Shown here: positions 38,257 through 46,538 of the stretch, piece after piece
Position numbering within the stretch: position 1 is the stretch's first letter
Layout: each line of letters opens with the position of its first letter
Assembly: GCA_021646415.1 (NCBI GenBank)
Contig: SOEU01000002.1
Location: forward strand, 1 to 64,000
Source: Candidatus Brocadia sp.
GTDB taxonomy: Bacteria; Planctomycetota; Brocadiia; Brocadiales; Brocadiaceae
DNA length: 64,000 nucleotides
Reading direction: 5' to 3'
Notes under the pieces: model-generated
Told to the model about the DNA's origin: nothing
Databases searched by the model: none
Seen by the model: the letters and a program-made list of their open reading frames with translations, nothing else
Translations under genes and position numbers: made by a program

Positions 38257-38820
38257 CTATTTGCCCATCATCCCCTGTTTGAGCGAATTATCCACTGGCT
38301 TTTCCCCCAACCAGATGGCAAACAGGGCCTTTTTAAAATCAAGCCCAGTGATGGTTCCCATCAGTTTTCCTTTAATCGATACGTTCACCCCTTCTCCCGG
38401 AGTATAAATCATATCATAGATGTCCCCTTTTCTGGCATCTTCTGTGAAGAAGGAATTAAACGTATCGGCTCTTTCCTTAATAGGCCCGGGGTTTCCCATG
38501 GTGGCATTGGCAAATCCTTCGTTCCACCCTTCAACCAGTTGTTTAAAGGAAACCCCGTCATAGATAAACTGTAACCGGATTGCCATCGGTTCATCAGCAT
38601 CGACAATCTTTTGCGCATCACTCTCTCTTGTTCTGAGATAGAGTCCCCCTGCATAAGCCTTGACGAAAAATTTTTTGCGCAGTCCTGCCCCATTCAACAC
38701 GAGCTGTTCCTTACCTGACATGATCGTGTCAGACAGGTTCACGCCACCGATTTCCTTAGCCTGTGCCGGCGTTATGATTGTTAATGCCAAAAATATTATG
38801 ATAAGTATTTTTCTGATCAT
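38257..38820 (-). CDS. Exported chalcone isomerase-like protein
   Basis: A 187-residue protein with a signal peptide (about 1-21, cleavage after AQA) and a chalcone-isomerase-like domain (Chalcone_3 type). Family features are the opening EIGGVNLSDTI, LVLNGAGLRKKFFVKAYAGGLYL (about 41-63), the helix SFKQLVEGWNEGFAN and the end GTITGLDFKKALFAIWLGEKPVD. Bacterial members are exported and of unknown, probably non-catalytic, function. The ATG at 38820 is preceded by AAGGAG. Its neighbours are a SHOCT lipoprotein and a repeat-rich gap. Confidence 0.87.
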   Translation of the reverse strand: MIRKILIIIFLALTIITPAQAKEIGGVNLSDTIMSGKEQLVLNGAGLRKKFFVKAYAGGLYLRTRESDAQKIVDADEPMAIRLQFIYDGVSFKQLVEGWNEGFANATMGNPGPIKERADTFNSFFTEDARKGDIYDMIYTPGEGVNVSIKGKLMGTITGLDFKKALFAIWLGEKPVDNSLKQGMMGK

Positions 38821-38882
38821 TATTAACTCCTTAACCAAAAGAATTTAACCACGAAGAAGACGAAGAAAAATTTATAAAAAAA

Positions 38883-39110
38883 TAACTAATCAGCGTACTT
38901 TTGCCCACAATCAATATGAGTGAACAAAATGTTGATTCGGTAATCCCGAAGGGATGACATGATTATAGCATATTGTTATGCAATTACAATTAACCCCGTA
39001 GGGGTGGCATGGTATCATTACTTCCCCGATATTTCACCCCTACGGGGTTTAATTTGGTGGTGTGCATTTTTTTATAATCATGTCATCCCTTCGGGATTTT
39101 CCGGTCTTTC
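38883..39110. repeat. Long inverted-repeat element, copy 1
   Basis: The core (38942-39104) has perfect 26-bp terminal arms (AATCCCGAAGGGATGACATG.. and its reverse complement) and a second inner pair (AACCCCGTAGGGGT / CACCCCTACGGGGTT). It and a further 60 bp on the left side match 43240-43462. The 770-bp gap 38839-39610 holds only this and the repeats below; no gene is seen. Confidence 0.8.
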
Positions 39111-39156
39111 AGTTATCGATGAATAGTTACATAAAAATTGCTTTTTGCAAAGTAAT

Positions 39157-39412
39157 CCTATACGGGTGGCACGGGCAAGCTCCTTGCTTGTCCGTGATTC
39201 GGCAATATTGCCTATTGTTTAATTCACAATAGTGTGGGAGCATTCCCGATCTTTTGTAACAGTTCATAGGGGTCAGGGCAAAACAACCCTGACAGGATTT
39301 CTAACTCTGTCAGGGTTAACACTACTGTACGTTTCGTTAAAACGTGGCAGAAGCCACAAAAAGTCGGGAATGCTCCCGGACAAACGGCGTTTGTCCGTGC
39401 CACCCTGTATAC
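39157..39412. repeat. Nested inverted repeats around a MITE-like element
   Basis: An outer pair (CTATACGGGTGGCACGG at about 39159-39175 and CCGTGCCACCCTGTATAC at about 39395-39412) encloses hairpins CAAGCTCCTTGCTTG and GGACAAACGGCGTTTGTCC, with the MITE-like element between them. A C/G-tract repeat (CCTTCATCCCCTCCTTACGAAGGAGGGG) follows at 39484-39530. Confidence 0.65.
39236..39377. mobile_element. MITE-like element family 2, copy 1
   Basis: A 142-bp element bounded by imperfect inverted repeats of about 24 bp (GGGAGCATTCCCGATCTTTT.. and the reverse complement of ..AAAAAGTCGGGAATGCTCCC). It matches the element at 54998-55119 in inverted orientation over most of its length, including an internal CCTGACAGG repeat. 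It has no coding capacity. No clear target duplication is seen. Confidence 0.7.
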
Positions 39413-39610
39413 AATTCAAATTTTATAAGCATCTTGAGTATAGAGTATTAGTCTGTAAAAACTTCTTTTTAGGAAGATTTTTTACCTCCCCCTTCATCCC
39501 CTCCTTACGAAGGAGGGGAAAGAGGGGTGGTTAGCTTTGGTTGCGGCAGTGCTGCATTATGTAGTTATTCCACCGCATTTTTGCCGTAAAACTTCCCTGC
39601 TTTCCAGGTA

Positions 39611-40387
39611 TTACCACGGCTTTAAGGTAAACGATCCGCGTTCCTTCACCTGATAGTCCTTTGGTGTCTTGGCGAGTTCCACACACTCGTTTGCCCAGTC
39701 TTTGATAATATCTTTTGCATGCCCCCACCAGGTGACGGCCTTCAGGTCAATGATACGCATTTGGGCCTCTTTGCGGTCGGCAAATATAAAGATCTCCTCC
39801 CCGGTTATGCTATCTTTCAGCCGTCCTTCGATTGCCACGCTTGGTCTCCCTCCTGCAGCAGCCGCTCCGCCTCCAACTGCTATTCCAGCAGGACCAAAGG
39901 CAGGGGCAGCCAGCCTGAGCGCTCCCAAAGTGGCCTTGCTTGGCACCAGTTCCACGATAGCCAGTTCAAGCACTACCGTTCGGGGACCCGATGAGCTAAC
40001 TAATTTCCATCCTGGTCTCTCGTCTTTTTGAAATGCCTCGCTAAATTTTTCTTCCGTATACTGAGCTAGTTTAAGTGCATTTTCCTCAAGGTTCGTGTTA
40101 CCTGGATTGGCGGCCTTCCAGCCGGTATTTTCCATGAGATACTCTGTGTTGACCGGAGCGATTACAATGTAGTCATAATCTTCCTTTTGAACGTCCGGCT
40201 TCACCCAGACCCTGTCAAAAGGGAATCGCTCTTTCTGCGGGGCCATACGTTCAGGCTCCTCTAAATATCCGGTATCCGGCGCAGGTGCAGTTTTGCAGCC
40301 CAACGGGATACCTAAAAGTGTTGCCCCCAACAAAATACATCCGCAGCTCGCGGTAATGCGTCTAACCATGGTTTCCCTTCTACCCAT
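39611..40387 (-). CDS. DUF3313-type lipoprotein
   Basis: A 258-residue lipoprotein: lipobox ending at Cys31 (GIPLGC), then a mature domain with VWVKPDVQKEDYDYIVIAPVN, a central strand-rich region (RTVVLELAIVELVPSKATLG), a Gly/Ala-rich segment (AGIAVGGGAAAAGG) and the closing DIIKDWANECVELA. This pattern fits DUF3313 lipoproteins, which are of unknown function. AGGAG lies about 9 nt before the ATG at 40387; a second ATG six codons on is possible. Confidence 0.78.
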   Translation of the reverse strand: MGRRETMVRRITASCGCILLGATLLGIPLGCKTAPAPDTGYLEEPERMAPQKERFPFDRVWVKPDVQKEDYDYIVIAPVNTEYLMENTGWKAANPGNTNLEENALKLAQYTEEKFSEAFQKDERPGWKLVSSSGPRTVVLELAIVELVPSKATLGALRLAAPAFGPAGIAVGGGAAAAGGRPSVAIEGRLKDSITGEEIFIFADRKEAQMRIIDLKAVTWWGHAKDIIKDWANECVELAKTPKDYQVKERGSFTLKPW

Positions 40388-40841
40388 ACTACTATTCTCC
40401 TTTCTTTTTTAATTAGGCCTTCGGCGACTTCCCCCCTGTTTCCCCCCGTTTACGAGGGGATTATGGGGGGTAATTGAAATTCCTTGGCATTAAATTAAAC
40501 TTCAAAAATTATTCACACAATCCGTAGAGAATCAAGATTGAGATCCCCCCTGTTATTTAGTATTTTGGAAAACCCATTGCCATGCCATTGTGAGAAGTAG
40601 AGTGGTTGCAAAACGAAAATGAAGCAAACCCGGAGGGTTTCTCGCTGATACACTCAGAACAGAGACTCAATCCCTTGCTCGCAGAAAAACTTAAGATTGC
40701 TTCGTCGTTCCTCCTCGCAATGACAGTTGTATGCTCACTCATTTAAAGGACATGCTTGCGTGAAATCGGTATATAAAACGTTCATTCATGAGTTTAAACT
40801 GCTTGCGTCAAAAACTTTCATATGCGTGGCGCCATAAACCT
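40388..40841. other. Repeat-rich gap upstream of the DUF3313 gene
   Basis: About 450 bp without a supportable gene. It carries a C/G-tract inverted repeat (CCCCCCTGTTTCCCCCCG..GGGGGG, 40429-40471) and an arm of the GCAATGAC family (AGATTGCTTCGTCG..CTCGCAATGACAG, 40690-40727). Confidence 0.5.
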
Positions 40842-42239
40842 TTATTTTAACTCTGCTAAAAGCTGCTGGAATTCCTCTGACCCGGCAAGTATACGATGGG
40901 CGGCATCACGCAGATCATCGACCTGTTTATCCGATAATTTGAACGATGTGGGCATACCTTTAAAGTAATGGCGTTCAGTCTCATCTCGTAATGCGTCAAA
41001 CTTGACCTCAACGAGATAAAATTTGATGTCGCCGCATCCGCCCGGCTCCGTTGATATCAAACCGTCCCCACACCTGTTTTTCTGGACTTCTTCAGTCCAT
41101 CGGCGGAAACTCTCCCTCAGCAACATAACAGTCTCGTAATTATATCTCGTAACCGATACGGAAGAATATGCGCCAAACATTGCGGATATGGTAGGAGCTT
41201 TCCCAAAAAGATTCCAATGGCTGCTTACTTCAGTCTCTGCATTCACCACAATAAAAACCACCTTATGGGTATTTTCGAGTTTCAGATATTTCAGCGTATT
41301 CCATACACTTCCGAAGGCAAGCACCCTATCAAGGGCTGCTCTCAGACCAAGGTTATCAGAGACTCCACCATCAACAAGATGGATGTATTTATGCTTCGCA
41401 GCATCCTGATAGACCTCTACATTACTCACCTGATGAAATGACCGTGACGAAATATCATGCTCCCTCCGCACCCTCTCTGCTTCTTCCGGGAGGGTAAAAC
41501 CACAATCGTTGGAGTAATTACGAAGGGTGATGGGGGTGAGGACAACAGGCACGGCAGATGATGCCGTTACTGCACGTGCAACAGGATAACTGGACAAATC
41601 AGAACAGATTATATCAAAGGCGTCCTGATGAAATGTAACTCGTATACCCGTTACCATATCCGTTGCGTTAATATGGACCATAGGGCCTTTCCTTGCTGCC
41701 ATATCCTGAAAGGTTTTTTTCTCAAAAAGGATCTTATCGTAATATTCCGCAGCAAGGTCGCTCCGTTGAAAAAATGGAGAGGAGAGGCGTACCCAGTTGT
41801 CTGGTCGTATCAAAATCCTTCGGGTAAGGCCGCCCTGCACGTTCTTTTTCAGGAATTTTTGATCGAAATCCTCAAAGATACGGTCACCAAAGAGGCCGTA
41901 GTACGCAGCCGTGAAACTACCTCCCGATACACCAGAAATACCATCAACTTCATGGAGAAGCATCCGTTTTTCTCCGTTTATGGTTACTTCTGTATTTCTC
42001 AGTTCTTCAAGGACACCATAGGAAAAGGCAGAGGCCCGTGTACCGCCACCTGAGAAGCTGACAAGCAAGAGCAATTCGTCTGAATTTCCAGGCTGGCTCA
42101 TGAACTTTCCACGATAACCACTGTTTGGATCAACCGTTGCGAGGGGTTTATTGACGGGATAATGCATACAACCTGAAATTAAAAAAACGATGATAAGAAT
42201 ACTGACACACATGCGGAAAGGCTGAAACATTTTACCCAT
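40842..42239 (-). CDS. Patatin-like phospholipase lipoprotein
   Basis: A 465-residue protein with lipobox ending at Cys24 (LISGC) and a patatin domain. The oxyanion loop SFSGGGTRASAFS is at 61-73, the nucleophile elbow GVSGG puts the catalytic Ser at 105, and the dyad Asp lies in LVDGGVSDNLG. It would be an outer-membrane-anchored lipid acyl hydrolase facing the periplasm or surface. I chose the ATG at 42239 because GGAG lies about 9 nt upstream; a start 35 codons earlier would translate the palindromic repeat. It lies 2.7 kb downstream of the lipid-transport operon on the same strand. A fragment of a second copy is at 48755-48841. Confidence 0.9.
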   Translation of the reverse strand: MGKMFQPFRMCVSILIIVFLISGCMHYPVNKPLATVDPNSGYRGKFMSQPGNSDELLLLVSFSGGGTRASAFSYGVLEELRNTEVTINGEKRMLLHEVDGISGVSGGSFTAAYYGLFGDRIFEDFDQKFLKKNVQGGLTRRILIRPDNWVRLSSPFFQRSDLAAEYYDKILFEKKTFQDMAARKGPMVHINATDMVTGIRVTFHQDAFDIICSDLSSYPVARAVTASSAVPVVLTPITLRNYSNDCGFTLPEEAERVRREHDISSRSFHQVSNVEVYQDAAKHKYIHLVDGGVSDNLGLRAALDRVLAFGSVWNTLKYLKLENTHKVVFIVVNAETEVSSHWNLFGKAPTISAMFGAYSSVSVTRYNYETVMLLRESFRRWTEEVQKNRCGDGLISTEPGGCGDIKFYLVEVKFDALRDETERHYFKGMPTSFKLSDKQVDDLRDAAHRILAGSEEFQQLLAELK

Positions 42240-42301
42240 TGCTATTCTCCGATGATTAATAATATTCCTTTGTTCAACACTATTGTTTATGTGTGAGTTA
42301 T

Positions 42302-42331
42302 CCCTGTCAGGGTTTAAAACCCTGACAGGGT
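42302..42331. repeat. Palindromic repeat CCCTGTCAGGG..CCCTGACAGGG
   Basis: A copy of the dispersed palindrome between the patatin gene and the broken marC, with arms CCCTGTCAGGG and CCCTGACAGGG around TTTAAAA. Confidence 0.85.
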
Positions 42332-42376
42332 TAGTTTTATTCATATTTTTGCTACTTTTACATTATCCTCCTTTCT

Positions 42377-43138
42377 CTATAAAACATTTGTCATTACCCC
42401 CATCGATATTAAGGCTTGAAGAATCATCTGTATTCCCAGCGCAACCTGCAGCACCCCGAGCACACTGTCAAGGATTTGCAGTGCCCTTCTAATACCAATA
42501 AACTTTAATATTTTATGAGCAAACAGCATTGCAAATAAGTTTAAAAGCATAATCGCCAGCAGTATACCAATAATCCCAATCTGCCGTGCAGCATCCCCCT
42601 ATGCTGTTGTCATGACTATAATAAGAATTGCAATTCCATATGGGGTGACAATCGTGGGAAAAGAAAGTGGAGAAAATGCCATAGAGAGCGTTGGCGCGGA
42701 TGATAGTGTTCCATTCCGGTGTAGGGATGAATACATCCGCATGACCATTTGTAACGCCACCAGGAAAAGAATTATTCCCCCCGCAATCAATATGGCAGAG
42801 ATTGAAATATGCAGGTGTTGCATAACTCTTTGACCTATAAAAGCGGCTGCAAGACAACCAATGGTAGAGATGAGGGTAGCAATGAGCGCACGTCTACGCC
42901 GAAACCTTGCATCAGCATCCCTGGTCATCTTAACAAACGGACCCAAAACTTCGATAGGCCCCAGCATGTGTAAAAAAAAGATAAATATCCCCGACAGATT
43001 TAAGAGATAGCGCGTCTGTTGACCACTTAAAGCGGTTGTCTGGGGCTGATTGACGGAAGTTGTTTGTGCCGTTGCCGAAAACATAACGATGAGAAAAAAT
43101 ATAATAATTGCAACCAGAAAAAAACCCACTCTTTTCAT
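42377..43138 (-). pseudogene. Second marC-family gene with an in-frame amber stop
   Basis: This gene is closely similar to the intact MarC-family gene at 3496-4251 over its whole length. It reads MKRVGFFLVA.. through YGIAILIIVMTTA, then TAG at about 42600, where the paralogue continues with QEAERQIGI. After the stop the same frame goes on as GDAARQIGIIGILLAIM and ends at the expected place (..ALISMGVMTNVL). A single nonsense codon therefore splits an otherwise intact gene. The 180-residue first part would lack the last membrane helices. Confidence 0.88.
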
Positions 43139-43239
43139 AGAGAATTCCTTTCTTTGTTATTCAGAGCAAACCGATCATCATGCATTCTGAACCCGGTCAC
43201 GTGCGATTATTTCCATTCTGTTTTAATCCGATAATTTTG

Positions 43240-43462
43240 TAACTATTCAGCGTATTTTCGCCCACAATCACTACGGGTAAACAAAATATTGATTAGTAAT
43301 CCCGAAGGGATGTCATTATTATAGCATATCGTTATACAATTATTGTTAACCCCGTAAGGGTGGTATGGCATCATTATTTTCTCGATATTTCACCCCTGCG
43401 GGGTTGAATCTTGTGGTGTGTGTATTTTTCTATAATCAAGTCATCCCTTCGGGATTTTCCCG
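43240..43462. repeat. Long inverted-repeat element, copy 2
   Basis: This copy matches 38883-39110: TAATCCCGAAGGGATGTCAT arm at 43298, inner AACCCCGTAAGGGT / CACCCCTGCGGGGTT pair, and right arm ending CATCCCTTCGGGATT. It is more diverged, and its arms carry a few mismatches. It lies between the broken marC and the next gene's end. Confidence 0.8.
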
Positions 43463-43477
43463 TCTGTTTGAGGGCTT

Positions 43478-43912
43478 TTAGCGGGGCAGACAGGCGCCGA
43501 AAATGACAAAACCCACATCATCGCCTGATGCCGTTACTACAGCCCTGCCCGTGTCCTCTGAAATTGCCGCCGTCCAGCCAACGCCATCCCGTACATTCTC
43601 TATACCATCATCTGCCCCTTGCAGGATTAATTTCCCATCGATATGTTCCAGGCGTTTGATTACGGTATCACGTCTCCCTTTAATCGGAGGTAATGGGCTA
43701 ATGGTCATTTTCTTGCAATCAATTATGAGAAACTGAGGCATCTCCATCTCCTCTGCCGTTACTATGTGGGATTCACCGTTTGGCGCGCACTCAAGAACGG
43801 TTTTTACAGAAAAGAGTAATGGTTTGGAACCGTCATAATCGCCCGCATGTAAAACATGTGAAGCAAGGCATGCAAATAAAAAAGGTATCATCATTAATTT
43901 TATCGCTTTCAT
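43478..43912 (-). CDS. Small exported protein of unknown function
   Basis: A 144-residue protein with a signal peptide (about 1-23, ..SHVLHA) and a beta-rich mature part containing CAPNGESHIVTAEEM, FLIIDCKKMTI and GWTAAISEDTGRAVVTASGDD. The last part resembles small proteins measuring or binding something at the cell surface, but I do not recognise a family. GGAG lies 7-8 nt before the ATG at 43912. It is 16 bp downstream of the glycine-zipper gene, so the two are probably co-transcribed. Confidence 0.65.
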   Translation of the reverse strand: MKAIKLMMIPFLFACLASHVLHAGDYDGSKPLLFSVKTVLECAPNGESHIVTAEEMEMPQFLIIDCKKMTISPLPPIKGRRDTVIKRLEHIDGKLILQGADDGIENVRDGVGWTAAISEDTGRAVVTASGDDVGFVIFGACLPR

Positions 43913-43928
43913 AAGTTTTCTCCATTCT

Positions 43929-44405
43929 CTATTTAACTGTATATCCTTTGGCCTCAAGACATGCGCTGTATGCGCGGTTATACTCGTTGATTTTCTGATT
44001 CGTTTGGGATACCTGCTGCCTTTGTATCTGCTCTGCCTGTTTTCTCTGACTTCGGCTCCTTAAGCCACCAAAGGCGCCACCAGAAACTGCGCCAATCGCA
44101 GCGCCCTTGCCTGCATCTCCCGCAATAGCGCCAATACCTACACCAACCAGTGCGCCTTTCGCCGCTCCTTTTACTGCCCCACCACCGGTACTACCCTGAC
44201 TCGCAGGTGTTTGCTGGGTGGATACAACCATAGGGTCAAACCCCGTCTGTTGTTTTGCCCAGGAATAGCACTCAAACTTATCCTTTTCCATCTGCTCCGG
44301 GCTCTGGCCCTTTGCAGGGTAGATAATCAGGTTCTGGGCCAGCACTGAACTCATGGTGCATGTCGCTACGAATAGCACGCTCCATACATAGATTATTTTC
44401 TTCAT
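43929..44405 (-). CDS. Exported glycine-zipper protein
   Basis: A 158-residue protein with a signal peptide (1-23), a Cys-containing first part (KDKFECYSWAKQQTGFDP), a central glycine-zipper (about 75-113, AAKGALVGVGIGAIAGDAG with repeated GxxxG) and a Gln-rich helical tail ending in YSACLEAKGYTVK. The pattern is typical of YMGG-like/glycine-zipper envelope proteins that associate with membranes. GGAG lies about 7 nt upstream. A MITE-like element sits 43 bp upstream of the start codon, between the gene and any distant promoter. Confidence 0.8.
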   Translation of the reverse strand: MKKIIYVWSVLFVATCTMSSVLAQNLIIYPAKGQSPEQMEKDKFECYSWAKQQTGFDPMVVSTQQTPASQGSTGGGAVKGAAKGALVGVGIGAIAGDAGKGAAIGAVSGGAFGGLRSRSQRKQAEQIQRQQVSQTNQKINEYNRAYSACLEAKGYTVK

Positions 44406-44448
44406 GTTGTTCTCCTTTCAGGAAGCCTTTTAGATTAATATAAAAAGT

Positions 44449-44615
44449 CAGCGTTGTCCGGTTAGAAATTTGCATGTCCTGTTTTATTGCACTCGAGATG
44501 TCATTCCCGCATGTTTTTAGCGGGAATCCAGGAGGTTTAGGGTTCACTGGATACCCGATAAAAACGTTCGGGTATGACAAAACCGTACATGCAAATTTCT
44601 AACCGGACAACGCTG
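44449..44615. mobile_element. MITE-like element with 29-bp perfect TIRs and 9-bp target duplication
   Basis: A 167-bp noncoding element. The left end starts CAGCGTTGTCCGGTTAG and the first 29 bp are the exact reverse complement of the last 29 bp; similarity continues imperfectly for about 10 bp more. It is flanked by the identical 9-mer ATAAAAAGT at 44440-44448 and 44616-44624. The inside carries a dispersed repeat (TCATTCCCGCATG..GCGGGAATCC and ACCCGATAAAAACGTTCGGGT). This is the mark of transposition by a transposase in trans. Confidence 0.88.
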
Positions 44616-44699
44616 ATAAAAAGTATACTATTTACTCATTTAAGAATTTTTCATTAATACCCGTGATGAAAAATCGTAACACTTTAGTTTTTTGAAAAA

Positions 44700-44940
44700 C
44701 TATCAAGGCAAAGCCTTGTGCTGATTTCGCCCCGGAGGGGCAAATTGCTCATAGGCAGGCAATTTATTGCCTGTGTTAATAGAAAGATAAAAATAAGCCC
44801 TGTAGGGGCGAATGAAGATTATGGATACAAAATCGTCTCAATCGTCCCTACGGGACTGTATTTCTCTTTGATAAAAATACAGGCAATAAATTGCCTGCCT
44901 ATTGCCTCACGTCCCTATAGGGACTTAAAAAGCACAACTC
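44700..44940. repeat. Cluster of short hairpin repeats
   Basis: Several inverted pairs occur here: CAAGGCAAAGCCTTG, CCCCGGAGGGG, CAGGCAATTTATTGCCTG (44754-44775 area) and its partner CAGGCAATAAATTGCCTG (44881-44902), CCTGTAGGGG and TCCCTACGGGA, GTCCCTATAGGGAC. Together with the MITE this fills the 567-bp gap; no gene is seen. Confidence 0.6.
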
Positions 44941-44972
44941 ATCTTTCAAAAAACTAAACTGTTTCGAAAAAT

Positions 44973-45584
44973 CTATTTCACCTTCTCAATCTCTAAAGCA
45001 ATTTCGCGACTCAATTTTTCAAATGTCCGGCTCATGGCCTCTACCATCATACAATAACTATTTTCGCTTGCTTTTTCTGTAAATTCTGAGGCACGTGTTA
45101 TAAATTCTTTTTTTCCATGATCGTCTGATATTGTCCAACGCGACTTCATGGTAACAGCATCACCAGGTATGACGTCTAAACGGATTATTTCAACATGGAT
45201 CCAGTAATTGACAGAATCATCAGGAATCCAGGGATGGGCAAAAACACGGTCGGTCGAAAGCAGGAGAGAGAGGTTTTCAGCGAGAACCAAAGATATATTT
45301 TCTCTGAGAGAGCCTGCCCACCGGTTAAATTCGTCAACCTTCAGTTCGCTGCGGCTGCCTCGGGTTACCAATTGCGACCTGTCTAAATAGTCAGGGATTT
45401 CAATGGAACCTATTCCTATTGTAACATGCCGCATCGCATCTGAACCCTTCTGTTGTGCCTCCTGCTTTTCCATGGAATTCAGGATATAAAACCTTGATGG
45501 CGGAGTACTCGCGCATCCGATAATGACTGCGAGAGCTCCCATAATGATGAAACGGGGAAAAAATGAAACTGCATAATTTTTCAT
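44973..45584 (-). CDS. ABC-transport auxiliary lipoprotein (PqiC-like)
   Basis: A 203-residue lipoprotein, lipobox ending at Cys24 (AVIIGC), followed by ASTPPSRFYILNS, the standard opening of the ABC_trans_aux/PqiC family. The core contains IGIGSIEIPDYLDRSQLVTR and a domain ending in a helical tail. PqiC-type proteins sit in the outer membrane and complete lipid-transport bridges built on MCE proteins. It is the last gene of the minus-strand set mlaE-like, mlaF-like, mlaD-like, with a 168-bp gap that contains a palindromic repeat. AGGGAGG lies about 9 nt upstream of the ATG. Confidence 0.88.
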   Translation of the reverse strand: MKNYAVSFFPRFIIMGALAVIIGCASTPPSRFYILNSMEKQEAQQKGSDAMRHVTIGIGSIEIPDYLDRSQLVTRGSRSELKVDEFNRWAGSLRENISLVLAENLSLLLSTDRVFAHPWIPDDSVNYWIHVEIIRLDVIPGDAVTMKSRWTISDDHGKKEFITRASEFTEKASENSYCMMVEAMSRTFEKLSREIALEIEKVK

Positions 45585-45683
45585 TGAGAAACGCCTCCCT
45601 ATAAAACCAGTATTGTCAAATATTATTACCTGACCCGGCCGTTTCGGAAAAGATACAATCCGAAGCGCGAAATTCTCGAGTCA

Positions 45684-45714
45684 GCCCAGTCAGGGTTTTA
45701 AATCCTGACTGGGT
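45684..45714. repeat. Diverged palindromic repeat CCCAGTCAGGG..CCTGACTGGG
   Basis: A variant of the dispersed palindrome (AGCCCAGTCAGGGTTTT / AAATCCTGACTGGGTT). The preceding 25 bp (ATCCGAAGCGCGAAATTC..GAGTCA) also match the DNA before the copy at 57399, so the mobile unit is longer than the palindrome. Confidence 0.8.
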
Positions 45715-45752
45715 TCATTTTATCGGTATTACCCGTTTATAAAACCTTGACA

Positions 45753-46538
45753 CTATCGTCGGGGCTTTCCTTTGAGAATGGAATCGGGGTGCTGCTGGAG
45801 ATACTCTGTTAAGGACTTCATAGAGCGGCCTGCCTCGGAAAAAGTAGTAAGGGTTTTTTCTGTTTGCCTTAAAGTCGCTTGCATATTCTCAAGTGTGTTC
45901 TGGGTAATCTCGGACGTCTTTGTGACATTCGTTATAAGTGGATCCATCTTTTTATCGATGTGCTGGATGAGTTTTCTTACCGAATTCAGGGTAAGATTTA
46001 GTTTCGTAACAATTTCCTTAATAGGAAGATCATGGATTGTCTTTCTAAATTCCTCGAGAGGAGTGGAAACTGTTGGAATTTCGGGATATTCTTTTATGAA
46101 ACTAACAAATCTGGCAGGCTTATCAGGGAAAAAATCAAACGCGATCATGAGCTGACCGGTAACCATACTCTGCATCTGAAGTTGTGCCCTTAGTCCCCTT
46201 TCTATAAGCAGTTTTAAATTTTTCTCCGGCTGCCGTTCAGCGATGTCAGTTCTTTCGATTTTTTCCGGTTCAAGTTCGATGATCACTGGTATCCGGAGAG
46301 AGTCGTCGGCAGGGTCGTAAATCAAACGGATTTCTTTCACAGCACCTACCTTCACCCCTTTGAAAATAACCGGCGCACCTTCATTGAGGCCCTTAATAGA
46401 ACCCTCAAAGAATACCACGGCATGAAACGTCTTTTTCAGGAATTTGCCAGAGCCAAAAATAAGCACCGCTATAACCAGCAAGGCTATAGCCCCTATTACA
46501 AAGGCGCCAATAAGTGTTTTATTTGCCGGTTTACTCAT
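45753..46538 (-). CDS. MlaD/MCE-family lipid-transport protein
   Basis: A 261-residue protein with one N-terminal transmembrane helix (about 9-29) and an MCE domain (about 38-125): FFEGSIKGLNEGAPVIFKGVKVGAVKEI is the typical first part. It is followed by a helical region with DKMDPLITNVTKTSE.. forming a likely coiled coil up to residue 245. Such proteins form hexameric periplasmic channels for phospholipids or other lipids. The ATG overlaps the ATPase stop codon by 4 nt, indicating translational coupling within the operon. Confidence 0.92.
   Translation of the reverse strand: MSKPANKTLIGAFVIGAIALLVIAVLIFGSGKFLKKTFHAVVFFEGSIKGLNEGAPVIFKGVKVGAVKEIRLIYDPADDSLRIPVIIELEPEKIERTDIAERQPEKNLKLLIERGLRAQLQMQSMVTGQLMIAFDFFPDKPARFVSFIKEYPEIPTVSTPLEEFRKTIHDLPIKEIVTKLNLTLNSVRKLIQHIDKKMDPLITNVTKTSEITQNTLENMQATLRQTEKTLTTFSEAGRSMKSLTEYLQQHPDSILKGKPRR

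Noticed and set aside
38883-39412. Repeat cluster resembling a CRISPR array
   Set aside because: The repeats are inverted pairs of different families and lengths; there is no regular direct repeat-spacer pattern and no cas gene.
42240-42344. N-terminal extension of the patatin protein by 35 residues
   Set aside because: The extension translates the palindromic repeat, lacks a ribosome site and would bury the lipoprotein signal peptide; the start at 42239 has GGAG and begins the signal.
42598-42601. Pyrrolysine or programmed read-through at the marC TAG
   Set aside because: The intact paralogue has an ordinary sense codon here, MarC proteins need no special residue, and no supporting tRNA or enzyme genes are in the window. 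A plain nonsense mutation is simpler.
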